Of a DNA stretch of 64,000 bases, positions 10,358 through 19,290 are shown piece by piece. Origin of the DNA: Microvirga massiliensis (GTDB lineage: Bacteria > Pseudomonadota > Alphaproteobacteria > Rhizobiales > Beijerinckiaceae); assembly GCF_001006805.1 (NCBI RefSeq), contig NZ_LN811353.1, positions 396,487 through 460,486 of the forward strand. Reading direction: 5' to 3'. The notes beneath the pieces are model-generated. The model saw only the letters and a program-made list of their open reading frames with translations, did not search any database and was not told the DNA's origin. Numbering within the stretch: the stretch's first letter is position 1; each line of letters begins with the position of its first letter. Position numbers and translations under genes: made by a program.

Positions 10358-10415
10358 AGCAGCCGGGTGACGTCTCTAACGGTGCTCTACAGTGCGCGTG
10401 CCGCTTCGGAGCGCG

Positions 10416-10982
10416 TCAGAGCGATCGTGCAACGGCGCTGCCGTCGCCACAATGCGCGCAGGCGCCGGTGATTTCGATGGTCGTCGTGCGGGACTGGAAA
10501 CCCTCGCCGGACAGGAGCTCCGAGAGCGCCTCTGCGAGCGCCGGCTGCTCGATCTCGTCGACGCCGCCGCAGGCCTCGCAGATCAGGAAGGCGACCGGCT
10601 TGCCGTCGCTATGCGCATGAGGGCAGGCCACATAGGCATTCAGGCTGACCAGCCGGTGAACGAGGTGCTGTTCGATCAAGAAATCGAGCGCGCGGTAAAC
10701 GGTGATCGGAGCGAGGCGCCGTCCCTTAGGGGCGAGCTGCTCCGCGAGGTCGTAAGCCCCAAGGGGGCGATGCGTTCCGTAGAGGGTTGCGAGGACCTGG
10801 CGCCGGATGGGCGTGAGGCGCACGCCCTGCGCGTGGCACTTGGCCTCTGCTGCGGCGAGGGCCGCTTCGGCCCGCGTAGATTGCTCGATCGCATGCGCGC
10901 AGGAGGCGGCGGTCGTTCCCGGGAGTGCGGATGCTGATAAATCCGACACAGCTCCTCCGGCTGACCCATTCCCCGGCGACAC
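10416..10982 (-). CDS. zur: Fur-family transcriptional regulator, Zur type
   Basis: This is a zinc-sensing repressor of zinc uptake genes. The 188-aa product has a winged-helix domain (GVRLTPIRRQVLATLY, then APITVYRALDFLIEQHLVHRL) and the Zur-type dimer domain CPHAHSDGKPVAFLICEAC, with the structural zinc pairs CEAC and CAHC. The N-terminus is longer than usual. The frame opens with a GTG at 10982, and a second GTG 13 codons later follows GGAGGAGCT, so the true start may be internal. It is divergent from bdhA across about 170 bp. Confidence 0.88.
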   Translation of the reverse strand: MSPGNGSAGGAVSDLSASALPGTTAASCAHAIEQSTRAEAALAAAEAKCHAQGVRLTPIRRQVLATLYGTHRPLGAYDLAEQLAPKGRRLAPITVYRALDFLIEQHLVHRLVSLNAYVACPHAHSDGKPVAFLICEACGGVDEIEQPALAEALSELLSGEGFQSRTTTIEITGACAHCGDGSAVARSL

Positions 10983-11149
10983 ATTAATCTCTTGTTCATG
11001 TGAAATCCACTGGGCGCCCTCGGATCGACTCCGGTCGCCGGGATGAAATCTGCTGCGGATTTGGGCGCCTGAGCTACGATGACTGGCTCGCAGGGTGACT
11101 TTTGCACTGCACCATTCTACCTCAGGCCCAGGCTTACTGGAGACCGGCC

Positions 11150-11935
11150 ATGTTCCTGAAATCGAAAGCTGCTGTCGTCACGGGGTCCACGAGCGGGATC
11201 GGACTCGCGATCGCCCGAGCGCTCGCGAAGGAGGGCGCGGATGTTGTCCTCAACGGCTTCGGCGCGCCGGAGGAGATCGAGAGGGCGCGGGCCGGCATCG
11301 AGGCCGAGTTCGAGGTCAGGGCGATTTATTCGCCTGGCGATATGTTGAAGCCCGACGAGATCACCGCGATGATCCTGAAGGCGGAGAAGGAGTTCGGGGC
11401 CGTCGACATCCTCGTGAACAATGCCGGAATCCAGCATGTCTCCCCGATCGAGGAGTTCCCGGTCGACAAGTGGGATGCGATCATCGCGATCAATCTCTCC
11501 TCGGCCTTTCATGCCATCCGCGCGGTGGTGCCCGGCATGAAGCAGCGCGGCTGGGGGCGCATCATCAACACGGCCTCCGCGCATTCCCTCGTCGCCTCTC
11601 CCTTCAAGTCCGCCTATGTGGCCGCCAAGCACGGCATCGCCGGTCTCACGAAGACCGTCGCTCTCGAGCTCGCGACCCATAAGATCACGGTGAACTGCAT
11701 CAGCCCCGGCTATGTCTGGACCCCGCTCGTCGAGCGCCAGATTCCCGACACCATGAAGGCGCGCAATCTCACCAAGGAGCAGGTGATCAACGACGTGCTG
11801 CTGCAGGCGCAACCTACGAAGCAGTTCGTCACGGTCGAGCAGGTCGCTGCGATGGCCGTCTTCCTGACCTCGGATGCCGCGAGTCAGATCACGGGCGCCA
11901 ATATCTCCATGGACGGCGGCTGGACCGCGCAATGA
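11150..11935 (+). CDS. bdhA: 3-hydroxybutyrate dehydrogenase
   Basis: This NAD-dependent short-chain dehydrogenase oxidises D-3-hydroxybutyrate to acetoacetate when PHB is mobilised. The 261-aa product has the Rossmann motif TGSTSGIGLAIA, the NNAG motif in VNNAGIQHVSPIE, the catalytic Ser and YxxxK in SAYVAAKHG, and the substrate-binding region SPGYVWTPLVERQIPD, with HSLVASPFKSAYV typical of this enzyme. The ATG at 11150 gives the exact family length. Its TGA overlaps an ATG for the downstream lipase region. Confidence 0.95.
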   Translation: MFLKSKAAVVTGSTSGIGLAIARALAKEGADVVLNGFGAPEEIERARAGIEAEFEVRAIYSPGDMLKPDEITAMILKAEKEFGAVDILVNNAGIQHVSPIEEFPVDKWDAIIAINLSSAFHAIRAVVPGMKQRGWGRIINTASAHSLVASPFKSAYVAAKHGIAGLTKTVALELATHKITVNCISPGYVWTPLVERQIPDTMKARNLTKEQVINDVLLQAQPTKQFVTVEQVAAMAVFLTSDAASQITGANISMDGGWTAQ

Positions 11936-12983
11936 CGGCCGCGGCGCGGCGCGCGCCGTACGCCGATCCGGCATTCGCGGACCCGGCGCCGAGAAGACCG
12001 TATCGCTCGCGCTTCAGGGCGGCGGCGCCCACGGCGCCTTCACCTGGGGCGTACTGGACGCACTCCTGGAGGACGGGCGGCTCGCCTTCGAGGCCTTCAC
12101 GGGCGCAAGCGCAGGCGCGATGAATGCGATCGTGCTCATCGAAGGCTGGCACGAGGGCGGCGTCGACGGCGCGAGAGCGCAACTCGAGCAGTTCTGGCGG
12201 CGGGTAAGCTACACCGGACGGCTTTCGGGGCTTCAGCAAGATCTCTTCGGCCGCCTCTTCGCGGCCTGGAGCCCGCACAATTGGGGCCACTTCGTCGCGC
12301 CGAGCCTCAGCCCCTACGAATTCAATCCGCTCGACATCAATCCGCTGCGGGACGCCATCGCCGAATTGATCGATTTCGATCGCGTTCGTGATTGCCGTGA
12401 GGTGTCGGTGTTCGTTTCGGCGACGAATGTCTGGACCGGCAAGATCAAGGTGTTCAGCCGCGAGGAGCTCACCGCCGACCACCTCATGGCCTCGGCCTGC
12501 CTGCCGACCGTGTTCCGTGCCGTCGAGATCGACGGCGTTCCCTATTGGGACGGCGGCTATATGGGCAATCCGGCGCTCTTCCCGCTCTTCTACGACACTT
12601 GGTCGGACGATGTTCTCCTCGTGCAGATCAATCCGGTCGAGCGACGCGAGACGCCGCGGACCGCGAGCGAGATCCAGAATCGTCTCAACGAGATCACCTT
12701 CAACGGCAATCTTCTGCGCGAACTCCGCGCCATCGAATTCGTCACGCGGCTCATCGATGACGGAAAGCTCTCGCGGAAGGACTACAAACGCGTTCTCATG
12801 CACCGCATCGACGGCAGCGGGGTGCTCGACGATCACGAGGCGTCGTCACGCATGAATGCAGATTGGTCGTTCTTTCTGGAATTGAAGGAGGCTGGCCGCG
12901 CGGTGGCACAGAGGTGGCTCGCGAAGAATTACGACGCGATTGGCCGCCGCGGAACGCTCGATCTAAAAGAAGTCGTATCCTGA
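11874..12983 (+). CDS. Patatin-like phospholipase, N-terminal frame disturbed
   Basis: A lipolytic acyl hydrolase of the patatin family. GGGAHG forms the oxyanion loop, GASAGAMNA carries the nucleophile Ser, and DGGYMGNPAL carries the catalytic Asp. In rhizobia this gene often follows bdhA, suggesting a role around PHB or lipid turnover. The only start codon in frame is at 11874, inside bdhA. A better-placed ATG at 11932, overlapping the bdhA stop as ATGA, is in another frame and reads a plausible N-terminus for about 25 codons. A single-base indel between about 11940 and 12000 would explain this. Confidence 0.82.
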   Translation: MPRVRSRAPISPWTAAGPRNDGRGAARAVRRSGIRGPGAEKTVSLALQGGGAHGAFTWGVLDALLEDGRLAFEAFTGASAGAMNAIVLIEGWHEGGVDGARAQLEQFWRRVSYTGRLSGLQQDLFGRLFAAWSPHNWGHFVAPSLSPYEFNPLDINPLRDAIAELIDFDRVRDCREVSVFVSATNVWTGKIKVFSREELTADHLMASACLPTVFRAVEIDGVPYWDGGYMGNPALFPLFYDTWSDDVLLVQINPVERRETPRTASEIQNRLNEITFNGNLLRELRAIEFVTRLIDDGKLSRKDYKRVLMHRIDGSGVLDDHEASSRMNADWSFFLELKEAGRAVAQRWLAKNYDAIGRRGTLDLKEVVS

Positions 12984-13011
12984 CCAGCGGCGCTGGCTGC
13001 CCGAAAGCGAC

Positions 13012-13662
13012 TCAATCGGGAAGAAATTGCCAGACCGAGCTGCGCTTGATCTCGCTGTCCTCGAGCGCACGGGTCACGGGGACCTCGTAGGTCGCGATTG
13101 TCGTCAGCTGCGTGCGCGGCAGGTAGCTGCGTCCGGGATCGCCGATCAGCACGTTCGCGCCGCGACGCGCGAGCGCATGGAGCCATTTCGTCACCGCTTC
13201 GGCGAGATCACGCTCGTAGCAGATGTCGCCGGCCAGGACGACGTCCCAGCCTTCGTCGCGCCCTAGGACGCTCTCCGCGCGCACGCGGATCGCAACATTG
13301 TTGGCTTCCGCATTGAGCCGCATCGCCTCCACGGCAAAGGGATCGATATCGCTGGCTTCGACCGACTCGGCGCCGCTCATCGCTGCGGCGATCGCGACCA
13401 GCCCGGATCCGGATGCGAAGTCGAGAACGTGCCGACCACGCGTGATGGACGGATGGTCGAGGATGTAGCGGGCGAGCGCCTGACCTCCGGCCCAGGCGAA
13501 GGCCCAGAAGGGCGGCGGCAGGCCCAGCGCGCCGAGTTCCTCCTCCGTCTTCAGCCAGAGTTCCGTCGCCTCGTCGGCCACGTGGAGGCTGATCTCGGGC
13601 GCGTGCGGGACGGGGCGCAGCCGCGTCTGCGAGCGGATGAGCGCGGCCCGTTCTCCGATCAT
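13012..13662 (-). CDS. SAM-dependent methyltransferase, ETFB-lysine-methyltransferase-like
   Basis: A Rossmann-fold class I methyltransferase of 216 aa. The SAM-binding motif is VLDFASGSGLVAIAAA, followed by the acidic residue in VEASDIDPFA and the DVVLAGDICYE motif typical of the METTL20/protein-lysine methyltransferase group. An alphaproteobacterial member of that group methylates the electron-transfer flavoprotein beta subunit, so that substrate is a reasonable but unproven guess. The ATG at 13662 overlaps the stop of the upstream glycosyltransferase by 4 bp, implying one transcript. Confidence 0.8.
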   Translation of the reverse strand: MIGERAALIRSQTRLRPVPHAPEISLHVADEATELWLKTEEELGALGLPPPFWAFAWAGGQALARYILDHPSITRGRHVLDFASGSGLVAIAAAMSGAESVEASDIDPFAVEAMRLNAEANNVAIRVRAESVLGRDEGWDVVLAGDICYERDLAEAVTKWLHALARRGANVLIGDPGRSYLPRTQLTTIATYEVPVTRALEDSEIKRSSVWQFLPD

Positions 13663-14807
13663 GTCGTGAGGATCCGCCTGTAGAGATCCTGTACCGAATT
13701 CATGACGGCCCGTTCCGTGAAGCCGTCGAGCACTCTGCTACGCGCATGGGCACCCAGCCGGCGAACGGCGTCGGGGTCGCGGGCCAGCTCGACGAGGATG
13801 GCTGCGAGGCGACCGGCATCGTTCGGCGGAAAGAGCCGGCCCTCGCAGCCGTCCCGGACGAAGGCGCGGCATCCCGGGACGTCGCTCGTCAGGATGCCGC
13901 GGCCGCAGGCGGCCGCTTCCAGAATGGTCCTCGGAAGACCCTCGCCGCCACGCGACGGCAGGCAGGCGAGATGATGGTCCCGCCAGACGCCCGCAACGTC
14001 TCGGGTGCGGCCCTTCCAGCGGATTCCCTCCTCCTCGCTCCAGGCGCGCAGGGTCGCTTCCGGGATTGCCCGCCGGTTCGACGGGTCCGGCGCGCCGTAG
14101 AGCGAGAGTTCCACGGGGGCTCCCATCGCGCGGGCCTGCCGCACGGCCTCGACCGCGATGTCAACTCCCTTCGACCACAGCATCCGGGCGACGACCGCAA
14201 GGCGCAGAGGAGGCTGGTCCGGCATCGGCTGCGGCGCGTAGAAATCCGGATCGACCCCCGCTCCGCCAACGATCGTGACGCGCGGATCGGTGGCGGAGAG
14301 TCCGAGGCGTTCGGGATCGTCGGGGTTCTCGACGAGGAGATGGCTCTGCGGGGTGAGGAGGGCCCGGATCACGGTGCGCAGGAAACCGCCGGCGAGCCGT
14401 CCGACCGGATCACGGCGTGCGCCGAGGAGGCCGAGGCCCGTCAACGCGAAAACCCGGCGCGGAATCCCCGCGAGGACGGCCGCAAACCCTCCGACGAGGA
14501 TTCCCCGAAGGGCGATGCAATGCACGATCTCCGCGCGCTCTGCCTTGAGGATGGCTGCGAGCTGCCCGGCGGCATAGCCGGCGGCCATCGGATTGAGGCT
14601 ACTGCGTTCGGATTCGAGCGCGACGACCCGGGCTCCCGTTGCCTCGATGACATCCTTGTGCTCGCGGACCCGGGTTACGACCTTGACGGAAAGGCCGAGT
14701 TCCCGTGCCGCGCGCGCCATCGGGAGAAAGTGGGATGCGAAAAACCAGTCCTCCGTGACCACGAAGACGAGTTTTCGGCCGGCAAGCGGAGGAGTGGAAT
14801 CGAGCAT
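13659..14807 (-). CDS. Glycosyltransferase family 4 protein
   Basis: A 382-aa GT-B fold glycosyltransferase. The N-terminal domain has the loop FVVTEDWFFASHFLPMAR. The C-terminal domain has LAVVARMLWSKGVDIAVEA, the donor-binding region PSRGGEGLPRTILEAAACG, and GCRAFVRDGCEG. The EGLPRTILEA segment matches the E-x7-E retaining motif of family 4. It probably acts in capsule or exopolysaccharide assembly, but the donor and acceptor cannot be told. It is translationally coupled to the downstream methyltransferase gene. Confidence 0.85.
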   Translation of the reverse strand: MLDSTPPLAGRKLVFVVTEDWFFASHFLPMARAARELGLSVKVVTRVREHKDVIEATGARVVALESERSSLNPMAAGYAAGQLAAILKAERAEIVHCIALRGILVGGFAAVLAGIPRRVFALTGLGLLGARRDPVGRLAGGFLRTVIRALLTPQSHLLVENPDDPERLGLSATDPRVTIVGGAGVDPDFYAPQPMPDQPPLRLAVVARMLWSKGVDIAVEAVRQARAMGAPVELSLYGAPDPSNRRAIPEATLRAWSEEEGIRWKGRTRDVAGVWRDHHLACLPSRGGEGLPRTILEAAACGRGILTSDVPGCRAFVRDGCEGRLFPPNDAGRLAAILVELARDPDAVRRLGAHARSRVLDGFTERAVMNSVQDLYRRILTT

Positions 14808-14941
14808 CTGACCTTTGGGACGACTGCGCCGATCGGGCGCGACGTCCTTCTAGTCGCCTCCTGCCCGGCATGGAACCTCATCCGGAATGCGCTGTTGCCA
14901 CGTGGCCTTTCGCATCAGACCGAGGTGCCGCGTTGGAGAAC

Positions 14942-15238
14942 ATGCTGCCCACGCTTCTCGGAACCGCCGCCGGAATCCTGTCCACGGCGAGCTTCGTGCC
15001 GCAGGTGATCAAGGCCTGGCGGGAGGGAAAGACCGAGGCGATCTCGAAGCGTATGTATCTCGTGACCGTCTCCGCCTTCTCGTTGTGGATCGTCTACGGT
15101 TTCCTGCTGGGAAGCCTTCCTCTGATCGTCTTTAATTCCCTCAGCCTCATCCTGAGCGGGACGATCCTGGTGCTCAAGCTTCGCCAGCCGAGGCGCCGCG
15201 AGCCCGAACCGCAGCCGCAGCCCGCCCGCCCGGGATGA
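14942..15238 (+). CDS. SemiSWEET family sugar transporter
   Basis: A 98-aa membrane protein with three transmembrane helices and the PQ-loop in TASFVPQVIKAWREGKT, followed by SKRMYLVTVSAFSLWIVYG. Dimers of SemiSWEETs move sugars down a gradient. The C-terminus is a polar Pro/Gln/Glu tail. The ATG at 14942 gives the family length and has a GGAG just upstream. The frame is open to 14870, but the added part is not hydrophobic. Confidence 0.88.
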   Translation: MLPTLLGTAAGILSTASFVPQVIKAWREGKTEAISKRMYLVTVSAFSLWIVYGFLLGSLPLIVFNSLSLILSGTILVLKLRQPRRREPEPQPQPARPG

Positions 15239-15346
15239 GACCTCGTCCTTTGAAGGCGTGCATCGTCCGGCGCTGCGACCTCGAGGGCCCGGAACTCGAT
15301 CTCCCGTGACCCTGTTGACGTCCTGCTCTGCCGGACTGGAACGGTC

Positions 15347-16504
15347 ATGCTGCTCGATACAGGTTCAACAGAAGACTCGGTCGTCGATCCTCGCGATGCC
15401 GCGCATTCCGCGGGTTTGCGCTATGTCTCGGACGAGGAGCCCGGAATTCGCCGCCGGAAAGCCGGCAAGGGATTTTCCTATCAAGGGCCGGGCGGAACGC
15501 GCGTCGAGGAGAAGGATACTCTGGCGCGGATTCGGGCGCTCGCCATTCCCCCGGCCTGGACCGATGTGTGGATCTGCCCGCGCGCGGACGGCCACATCCA
15601 GGCTACGGGACGGGACGCCAAGGGGCGCAAGCAGTACCGCTACCACTCGGCCTTCAGGGAGATTCGCGAGAGCACCAAGTACGAGCACATGGTGGCCTTC
15701 GCGAAGGCGCTGCCCGCTCTGCGCGAGACCATACGGCAGCACATGGCGCTGCCCGGCCTGCCGCGGGAGAAGGTCCTCGCGACCATCGTGCATCTCCTCG
15801 AGACGACCCTGATCCGCGTCGGCAATTCGGATTACGCCAAGCAGAACGGCAGTTACGGCCTGACGACCCTGAAGGATCCGCATGTCGCCGTCGGCCGATC
15901 GGAGCTGAAGTTCCGATTCAAGGGCAAGAGCGGGCGCATCTGGCAGCTCCAGGTCAAGGACCGGCGCGTCGCGAAAATCGTGAAGGCCTGTCAGGATCTG
16001 CCGGGCCAACATCTCTTCCAGTATCTCGACGAGGCCGGCGAACAGCAGACCGTGACATCCTCCGACGTCAACGCCTACCTGAAGGAGATCACCGGCAGCG
16101 AGATCACGGCCAAGGATTTTCGCACCTGGGCGGGAACGGTGCTCGCCGCGATGGCGCTGTCGGCGTTCGAGCAGTTCGACAGCCAGGCGCACGCCAAGAA
16201 GAACGTGCGCGCGGCGATCGAGCAGGTCGCAGCCCGGCTCGGGAACACACCCACCATCTGCCGCAAATGCTACATCCATCCCGAGGTGCTGAACGGCTAT
16301 CTGCAGGGTGACCTGCTCCTCGAAATCCGTGACCAAGTCGAGGCCGAGCTGCGCGACAGCCTTGCGGAGTTGAAGCCCGAGGAGGCGGCAGTACTGACCT
16401 TTCTCGAAGCCCGGCTCACCAGTGCAGCCGGGGCCGGGACCAAGAAGAAGCGCAAGCGCACACGCACGGCGCACCGGCCGGAATCTCACGAAGCGCGGGC
16501 CTGA
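15347..16504 (+). CDS. DNA topoisomerase IB (poxvirus/bacterial type)
   Basis: This 385-aa enzyme relaxes supercoils by a 3'-phosphotyrosyl intermediate. The N-terminal domain contains GKGFSYQGP and IPPAWTDVWICPRADGHIQATG. The catalytic domain has GRKQYRYH, LIRVGNSDYAKQNGSYGLTT, KDRRVAKIVKACQ and FRTWAGT. The nucleophile tyrosine lies in TICRKCYIHPEVL. The Lys/Arg-rich C-terminus (TKKKRKRTRT) is probably a DNA-binding tail. It stands downstream of the SemiSWEET gene with a 108-bp gap. Confidence 0.93.
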   Translation: MLLDTGSTEDSVVDPRDAAHSAGLRYVSDEEPGIRRRKAGKGFSYQGPGGTRVEEKDTLARIRALAIPPAWTDVWICPRADGHIQATGRDAKGRKQYRYHSAFREIRESTKYEHMVAFAKALPALRETIRQHMALPGLPREKVLATIVHLLETTLIRVGNSDYAKQNGSYGLTTLKDPHVAVGRSELKFRFKGKSGRIWQLQVKDRRVAKIVKACQDLPGQHLFQYLDEAGEQQTVTSSDVNAYLKEITGSEITAKDFRTWAGTVLAAMALSAFEQFDSQAHAKKNVRAAIEQVAARLGNTPTICRKCYIHPEVLNGYLQGDLLLEIRDQVEAELRDSLAELKPEEAAVLTFLEARLTSAAGAGTKKKRKRTRTAHRPESHEARA

Positions 16505-16614
16505 TCCGCGACTCTGGATCGGCTGCGGGATCCGGATCCCGCGGCGGACGTTGCCCCGGAACCGAGGCGATCGGACCGCGCTGATCAGCTCTCGGCACGA
16601 TCATCCAGTTCGGA

Positions 16615-17520
16615 GTGCCCGACATGCATGTCCATCATCTCAATTGTGGTTGCATGTGTCCATGGGGAGGTCGTCTTTGGGATGGTGCGAGCTCCGGTCT
16701 GATGGGGCGGCTCATCTGCCATTGCCTGCTCGTCGAGACGAACCAAGGTCTTGTTCTGATCGACACGGGCTTCGGGACTCGCGATGTTGCAGCCCCCTAC
16801 GAGCGCCTGAGCCCGCTTTTCGTGCACATGAATCGGATCCAGCTCGATTGGCGATTCACGGCTCTCGCGGAAGTCGAGGCCAGAGGATTCTCGGCGCGCG
16901 ACATTCGCCATATCGTGCTCACACATCTCGATTTCGACCATGCCGGCGGGCTCGAGGATTTTCCCGAGGCCACGATCCATGTCATGCAGAACGAGGTGGA
17001 TGCCGCTCGCTCACGGGACGGTTTCATCGCCCGCCGCCGTTACCGGCCGGAGCAATGGGATGATGTCCGTCACTGGCATTTTCATTCGGCCGGTGGGGAA
17101 CGCTGGTTCGGTTTCGAGGCCGTCCGGGATCTCCCGGGACTTCCGCCGGAAATTCTGATGATTCCGCTGCCCGGACATACGGCAGGACATGCGGGCGTCG
17201 CGATCGAGACACCGCAGGGCTGGCTTCTCAATGCCGGCGACGCCTATTTCCACCGGTACGAGATGAATCGCCACCCGCATTGCACACCCGGCCTCGCCGC
17301 CTATCAGCGCCTGATGGAGGTCGACCGGGAGGAACGGCTGTACAACCAGGACCGGCTGCGCGAGCTTGCCAACCGGCGACGCGGCGTACGGATCTTCTGC
17401 AGCCATGATCCGATCGAATACGAAGCCCTCGTGCAACTGAGTGCGCCGGCTCGGGAGGAGTCGGCGGCAGTGCCTGCCTCACGCAGGCACGAGGCAGGAT
17501 ATGCGGCGCACGTTTCGTGA
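16615..17520 (+). CDS. MBL-fold metallohydrolase, lactonase-like
   Basis: A 301-aa metallo-beta-lactamase-fold enzyme with the dinuclear metal motif THLDFDHAGG. Further metal ligands are His in PLPGHTAGHAG, Asp in NAGDAYFH and His in CSHDPIEYE. The order and spacing resemble N-acyl-homoserine lactonases of the AiiA/AttM type, so quorum-signal or lactone hydrolysis is possible but not proven. There is no signal peptide, so it should be cytosolic. ATGs at 16615 and 16624 are both usable. Confidence 0.82.
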   Translation: MPDMHVHHLNCGCMCPWGGRLWDGASSGLMGRLICHCLLVETNQGLVLIDTGFGTRDVAAPYERLSPLFVHMNRIQLDWRFTALAEVEARGFSARDIRHIVLTHLDFDHAGGLEDFPEATIHVMQNEVDAARSRDGFIARRRYRPEQWDDVRHWHFHSAGGERWFGFEAVRDLPGLPPEILMIPLPGHTAGHAGVAIETPQGWLLNAGDAYFHRYEMNRHPHCTPGLAAYQRLMEVDREERLYNQDRLRELANRRRGVRIFCSHDPIEYEALVQLSAPAREESAAVPASRRHEAGYAAHVS

Positions 17521-17829
17521 GACGAGGTTCCTGTAGGACTTATCCTGCTCTGATTCCCTCCTCGTCATTGCGAACGAAGTGAAGCAATCCAGACGGCGCC
17601 GCGGTTGAAGGGCTGGATGGATTCGCCTGCGGCTCGCCATGACAGGTATGGCGTCGTCTCAGGTCGGATGACTGCGGCGCTCTATGACGGAGTGAGTGCG
17701 GCAGATTACCTGTCCAATCCTGCACAGCTCTCTGGGTCAGTACGGCTCAGCCATATTTCCGAAGCCGGACCAACTCGAACCGTAAGGGAAGAAGTAGCGT
17801 TGTGAAGGTGCGACGCCTGAGCTGATCCG
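17521..17829. other. 309-bp interval with one palindromic repeat copy
   Basis: Only the dispersed repeat at 17563-17643 and the leader of the AI-2E-type permease are visible. I see no gene. Confidence 0.5.
17563..17643. repeat. Dispersed palindromic repeat, copy 1
   Basis: A left arm starting CGTCATTGCGAACGAAGTG and a right arm ending in GGCTCGCCATGAC can pair across about 81 bp. The same arms, with interchangeable GAACGAAGTGAAG or GAGCCGxAGGCGAAG segments, recur near 19.0, 19.2, 32.5-32.7, 37.7, 37.9, 55.1 and 55.3 kb, always between genes. Confidence 0.85.
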
Positions 17830-18894
17830 ATGCTCGACCCTGTTGAACACCTCCCACGACCGGTGGAGCCCCCGCCTGTTCGGGGCACGATCAGCTCTCC
17901 GCGGCTCGAGATCGCAACACAGATCCTCGCCGGGCTGACTCTGCTGGCGGTCTTGCATTTTGGCCTGCTCTCGTCGTTGCTCGCCGGACTACTGGTCTAT
18001 GAGCTTGTGCATATGCTTGCGCCGAGTCCCGCCAGCACCTTCGTCCATCGCCGCACGGGAAAGTTCATCATCGTGGCCCTCCTGGCCACCATCGTCATTA
18101 TCGCAATCGGAGCCGGAATCCTCGGCATCATCTCTCTGTTGTCCAGCGGATCCGAGAACTTGCCCGGCCTGCTTCAGAAAATGGCTGAGGTGATCGAGAC
18201 CGCTCGTTCCCATCTCCCTGTCTGGGCGCTCGATTCCTTCCCGGCAGACCCGAGTGAGCTCAAGAGTGCGGCTGCAGCCTGGCTGCGCGAGCATGCAGGG
18301 CAGTTACGCACACTTGGCGAGGATGTCTGGCGGGCTCTGATTCACATCCTGTTCGGCCTAGTGATCGGCGGCATGATCGCCGTGAGCCGTGAGATCGCGG
18401 ACACCGATCCTGCTCCCCTGGTTCGCGCGCTGACCGACAGGGCGCGCCTGCTCGGGAAGGCCTTTCGCAGCGTGGTGTTCGCACAGGTTCGGATTTCGGC
18501 GCTGAACACCGTTCTGACGGGCTTCTATCTGCTCATGATCGTGTCCTGGATGGGCATCCAGCTCCCTCTCGCAAAGACCATGGTGGTCGTGACCTTCATC
18601 ACCGGGCTTCTCCCCGTCATCGGCAATCTGATCTCGAATACCGTGATCGTAATCATGAGCCTGAGCGTCTCGCCCATGCTGGCGGCCAGCTCCCTGCTCT
18701 TTCTCGTTCTCATTCACAAGCTGGAGTATTTCGTGAACGCGCGCGTCATGGGAGGTCAGATCCGTGCAGGAGCGTGGGAAATTCTGCTCGCGATGCTCGT
18801 CATGGACGCGATCTTCGGCATCCCCGGCGTGATCGCTGCCCCGATCTACTACGCGTATCTCAAGAACGAGCTCTCGATCTGGAAGCTGATCTGA
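17830..18894 (+). CDS. AI-2E family transporter (PerM/YdiK type)
   Basis: A 354-aa polytopic inner-membrane protein. Hydrophobic segments lie at about 28-65, 78-105, 165-185 and in four or five helices after residue 230. The characteristic C-terminal motifs are FITGLLPVIGNLISNTVIVI, VLIHKLEYFVNARVMG and IFGIPGVIAAPIYYAYLK. Members export autoinducer-2, or Na+/H+ in some cases, so the substrate is open. It stands alone between two repeat-bearing intervals. Confidence 0.88.
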   Translation: MLDPVEHLPRPVEPPPVRGTISSPRLEIATQILAGLTLLAVLHFGLLSSLLAGLLVYELVHMLAPSPASTFVHRRTGKFIIVALLATIVIIAIGAGILGIISLLSSGSENLPGLLQKMAEVIETARSHLPVWALDSFPADPSELKSAAAAWLREHAGQLRTLGEDVWRALIHILFGLVIGGMIAVSREIADTDPAPLVRALTDRARLLGKAFRSVVFAQVRISALNTVLTGFYLLMIVSWMGIQLPLAKTMVVVTFITGLLPVIGNLISNTVIVIMSLSVSPMLAASSLLFLVLIHKLEYFVNARVMGGQIRAGAWEILLAMLVMDAIFGIPGVIAAPIYYAYLKNELSIWKLI

Positions 18895-18988
18895 TAAGGC
18901 TCCGTCCAGGCATGACGAGTGCGAGCTGCAAGGGTCGTATATTGGAGTCCGTTTCCGATTCCGGCAATGCTCTTCCCGCACCTCCGCC

Positions 18989-19060
18989 GTCGTTGCGAGC
19001 CGGAGGCGAGGCGAACCACCCGTCGACGGGTAGATTGCTTCACTGCGTTCGCAATGACGA
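18989..19060. repeat. Dispersed palindromic repeat, copy 2
   Basis: The left arm is GTCGTTGCGAGCCGGAGGCG. The right arm is TAGATTGCTTCACTGCG followed by TTCGCAATGACG. The centre reads CCCGTCGACGGG. Confidence 0.85.
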
Positions 19061-19083
19061 AGTGGGTTTGAGGGAGGGAGGAG

Positions 19084-19124
19084 CAGGGCCGGAACCGGAG
19101 TAGCGCCGGACCCACTGCCGTCAT
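19084..19124. repeat. 41-nt satellite module, copy 1
   Basis: This segment, starting CAGGGCCGGAACCGGAG and ending CCCACTGCCGTCAT, is repeated at 32539-32579 with one mismatch. It flanks the palindromic repeats in both places. Confidence 0.75.
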
Positions 19125-19210
19125 TGTGGTCTGGCGTCGTCAGCCTGCCGCGAACCCACTGCTGTCATTGCGCGCCGCAGGCCGTACGCACAACCCATCC
19201 CACCGCACTT

Positions 19211-19290
19211 CGTCCTTGCGAGCCGGAGGCGAAGCAATCTACCCGTCGACGGATGCGCTCCTGGATCACTTCAGTCTGTTCGCAATGACG
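19211..19290. repeat. Dispersed palindromic repeat, copy 3
   Basis: The left arm is CGTCCTTGCGAGCCGGAGGC and the right arm ends TTCGCAATGACG. The centre contains CCCGTCGACGG, like copy 2. Confidence 0.85.

Larger units (their letters stand above)
9912..10415. other. 504-bp interval with an insertion-sequence relic
   Basis: This gap between ispG and zur holds no intact gene. Its right part carries the inverted repeats and transposase fragment described separately. The left part (9912-10160) shows nothing I recognise beyond the ispG leader. Confidence 0.5.

Noticed and set aside
11932..12123. A 63-codon frame starting at the bdhA stop
   Set aside because: It ends inside the patatin coding region. 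Only its first part could be meaningful, as the displaced N-terminus of the patatin protein.
17470..17490. Hairpin GTGCCTG/CAGGCAC as terminator of the MBL-fold gene
   Set aside because: It lies inside the coding sequence, about 30 bp before the stop, and has no T tract.
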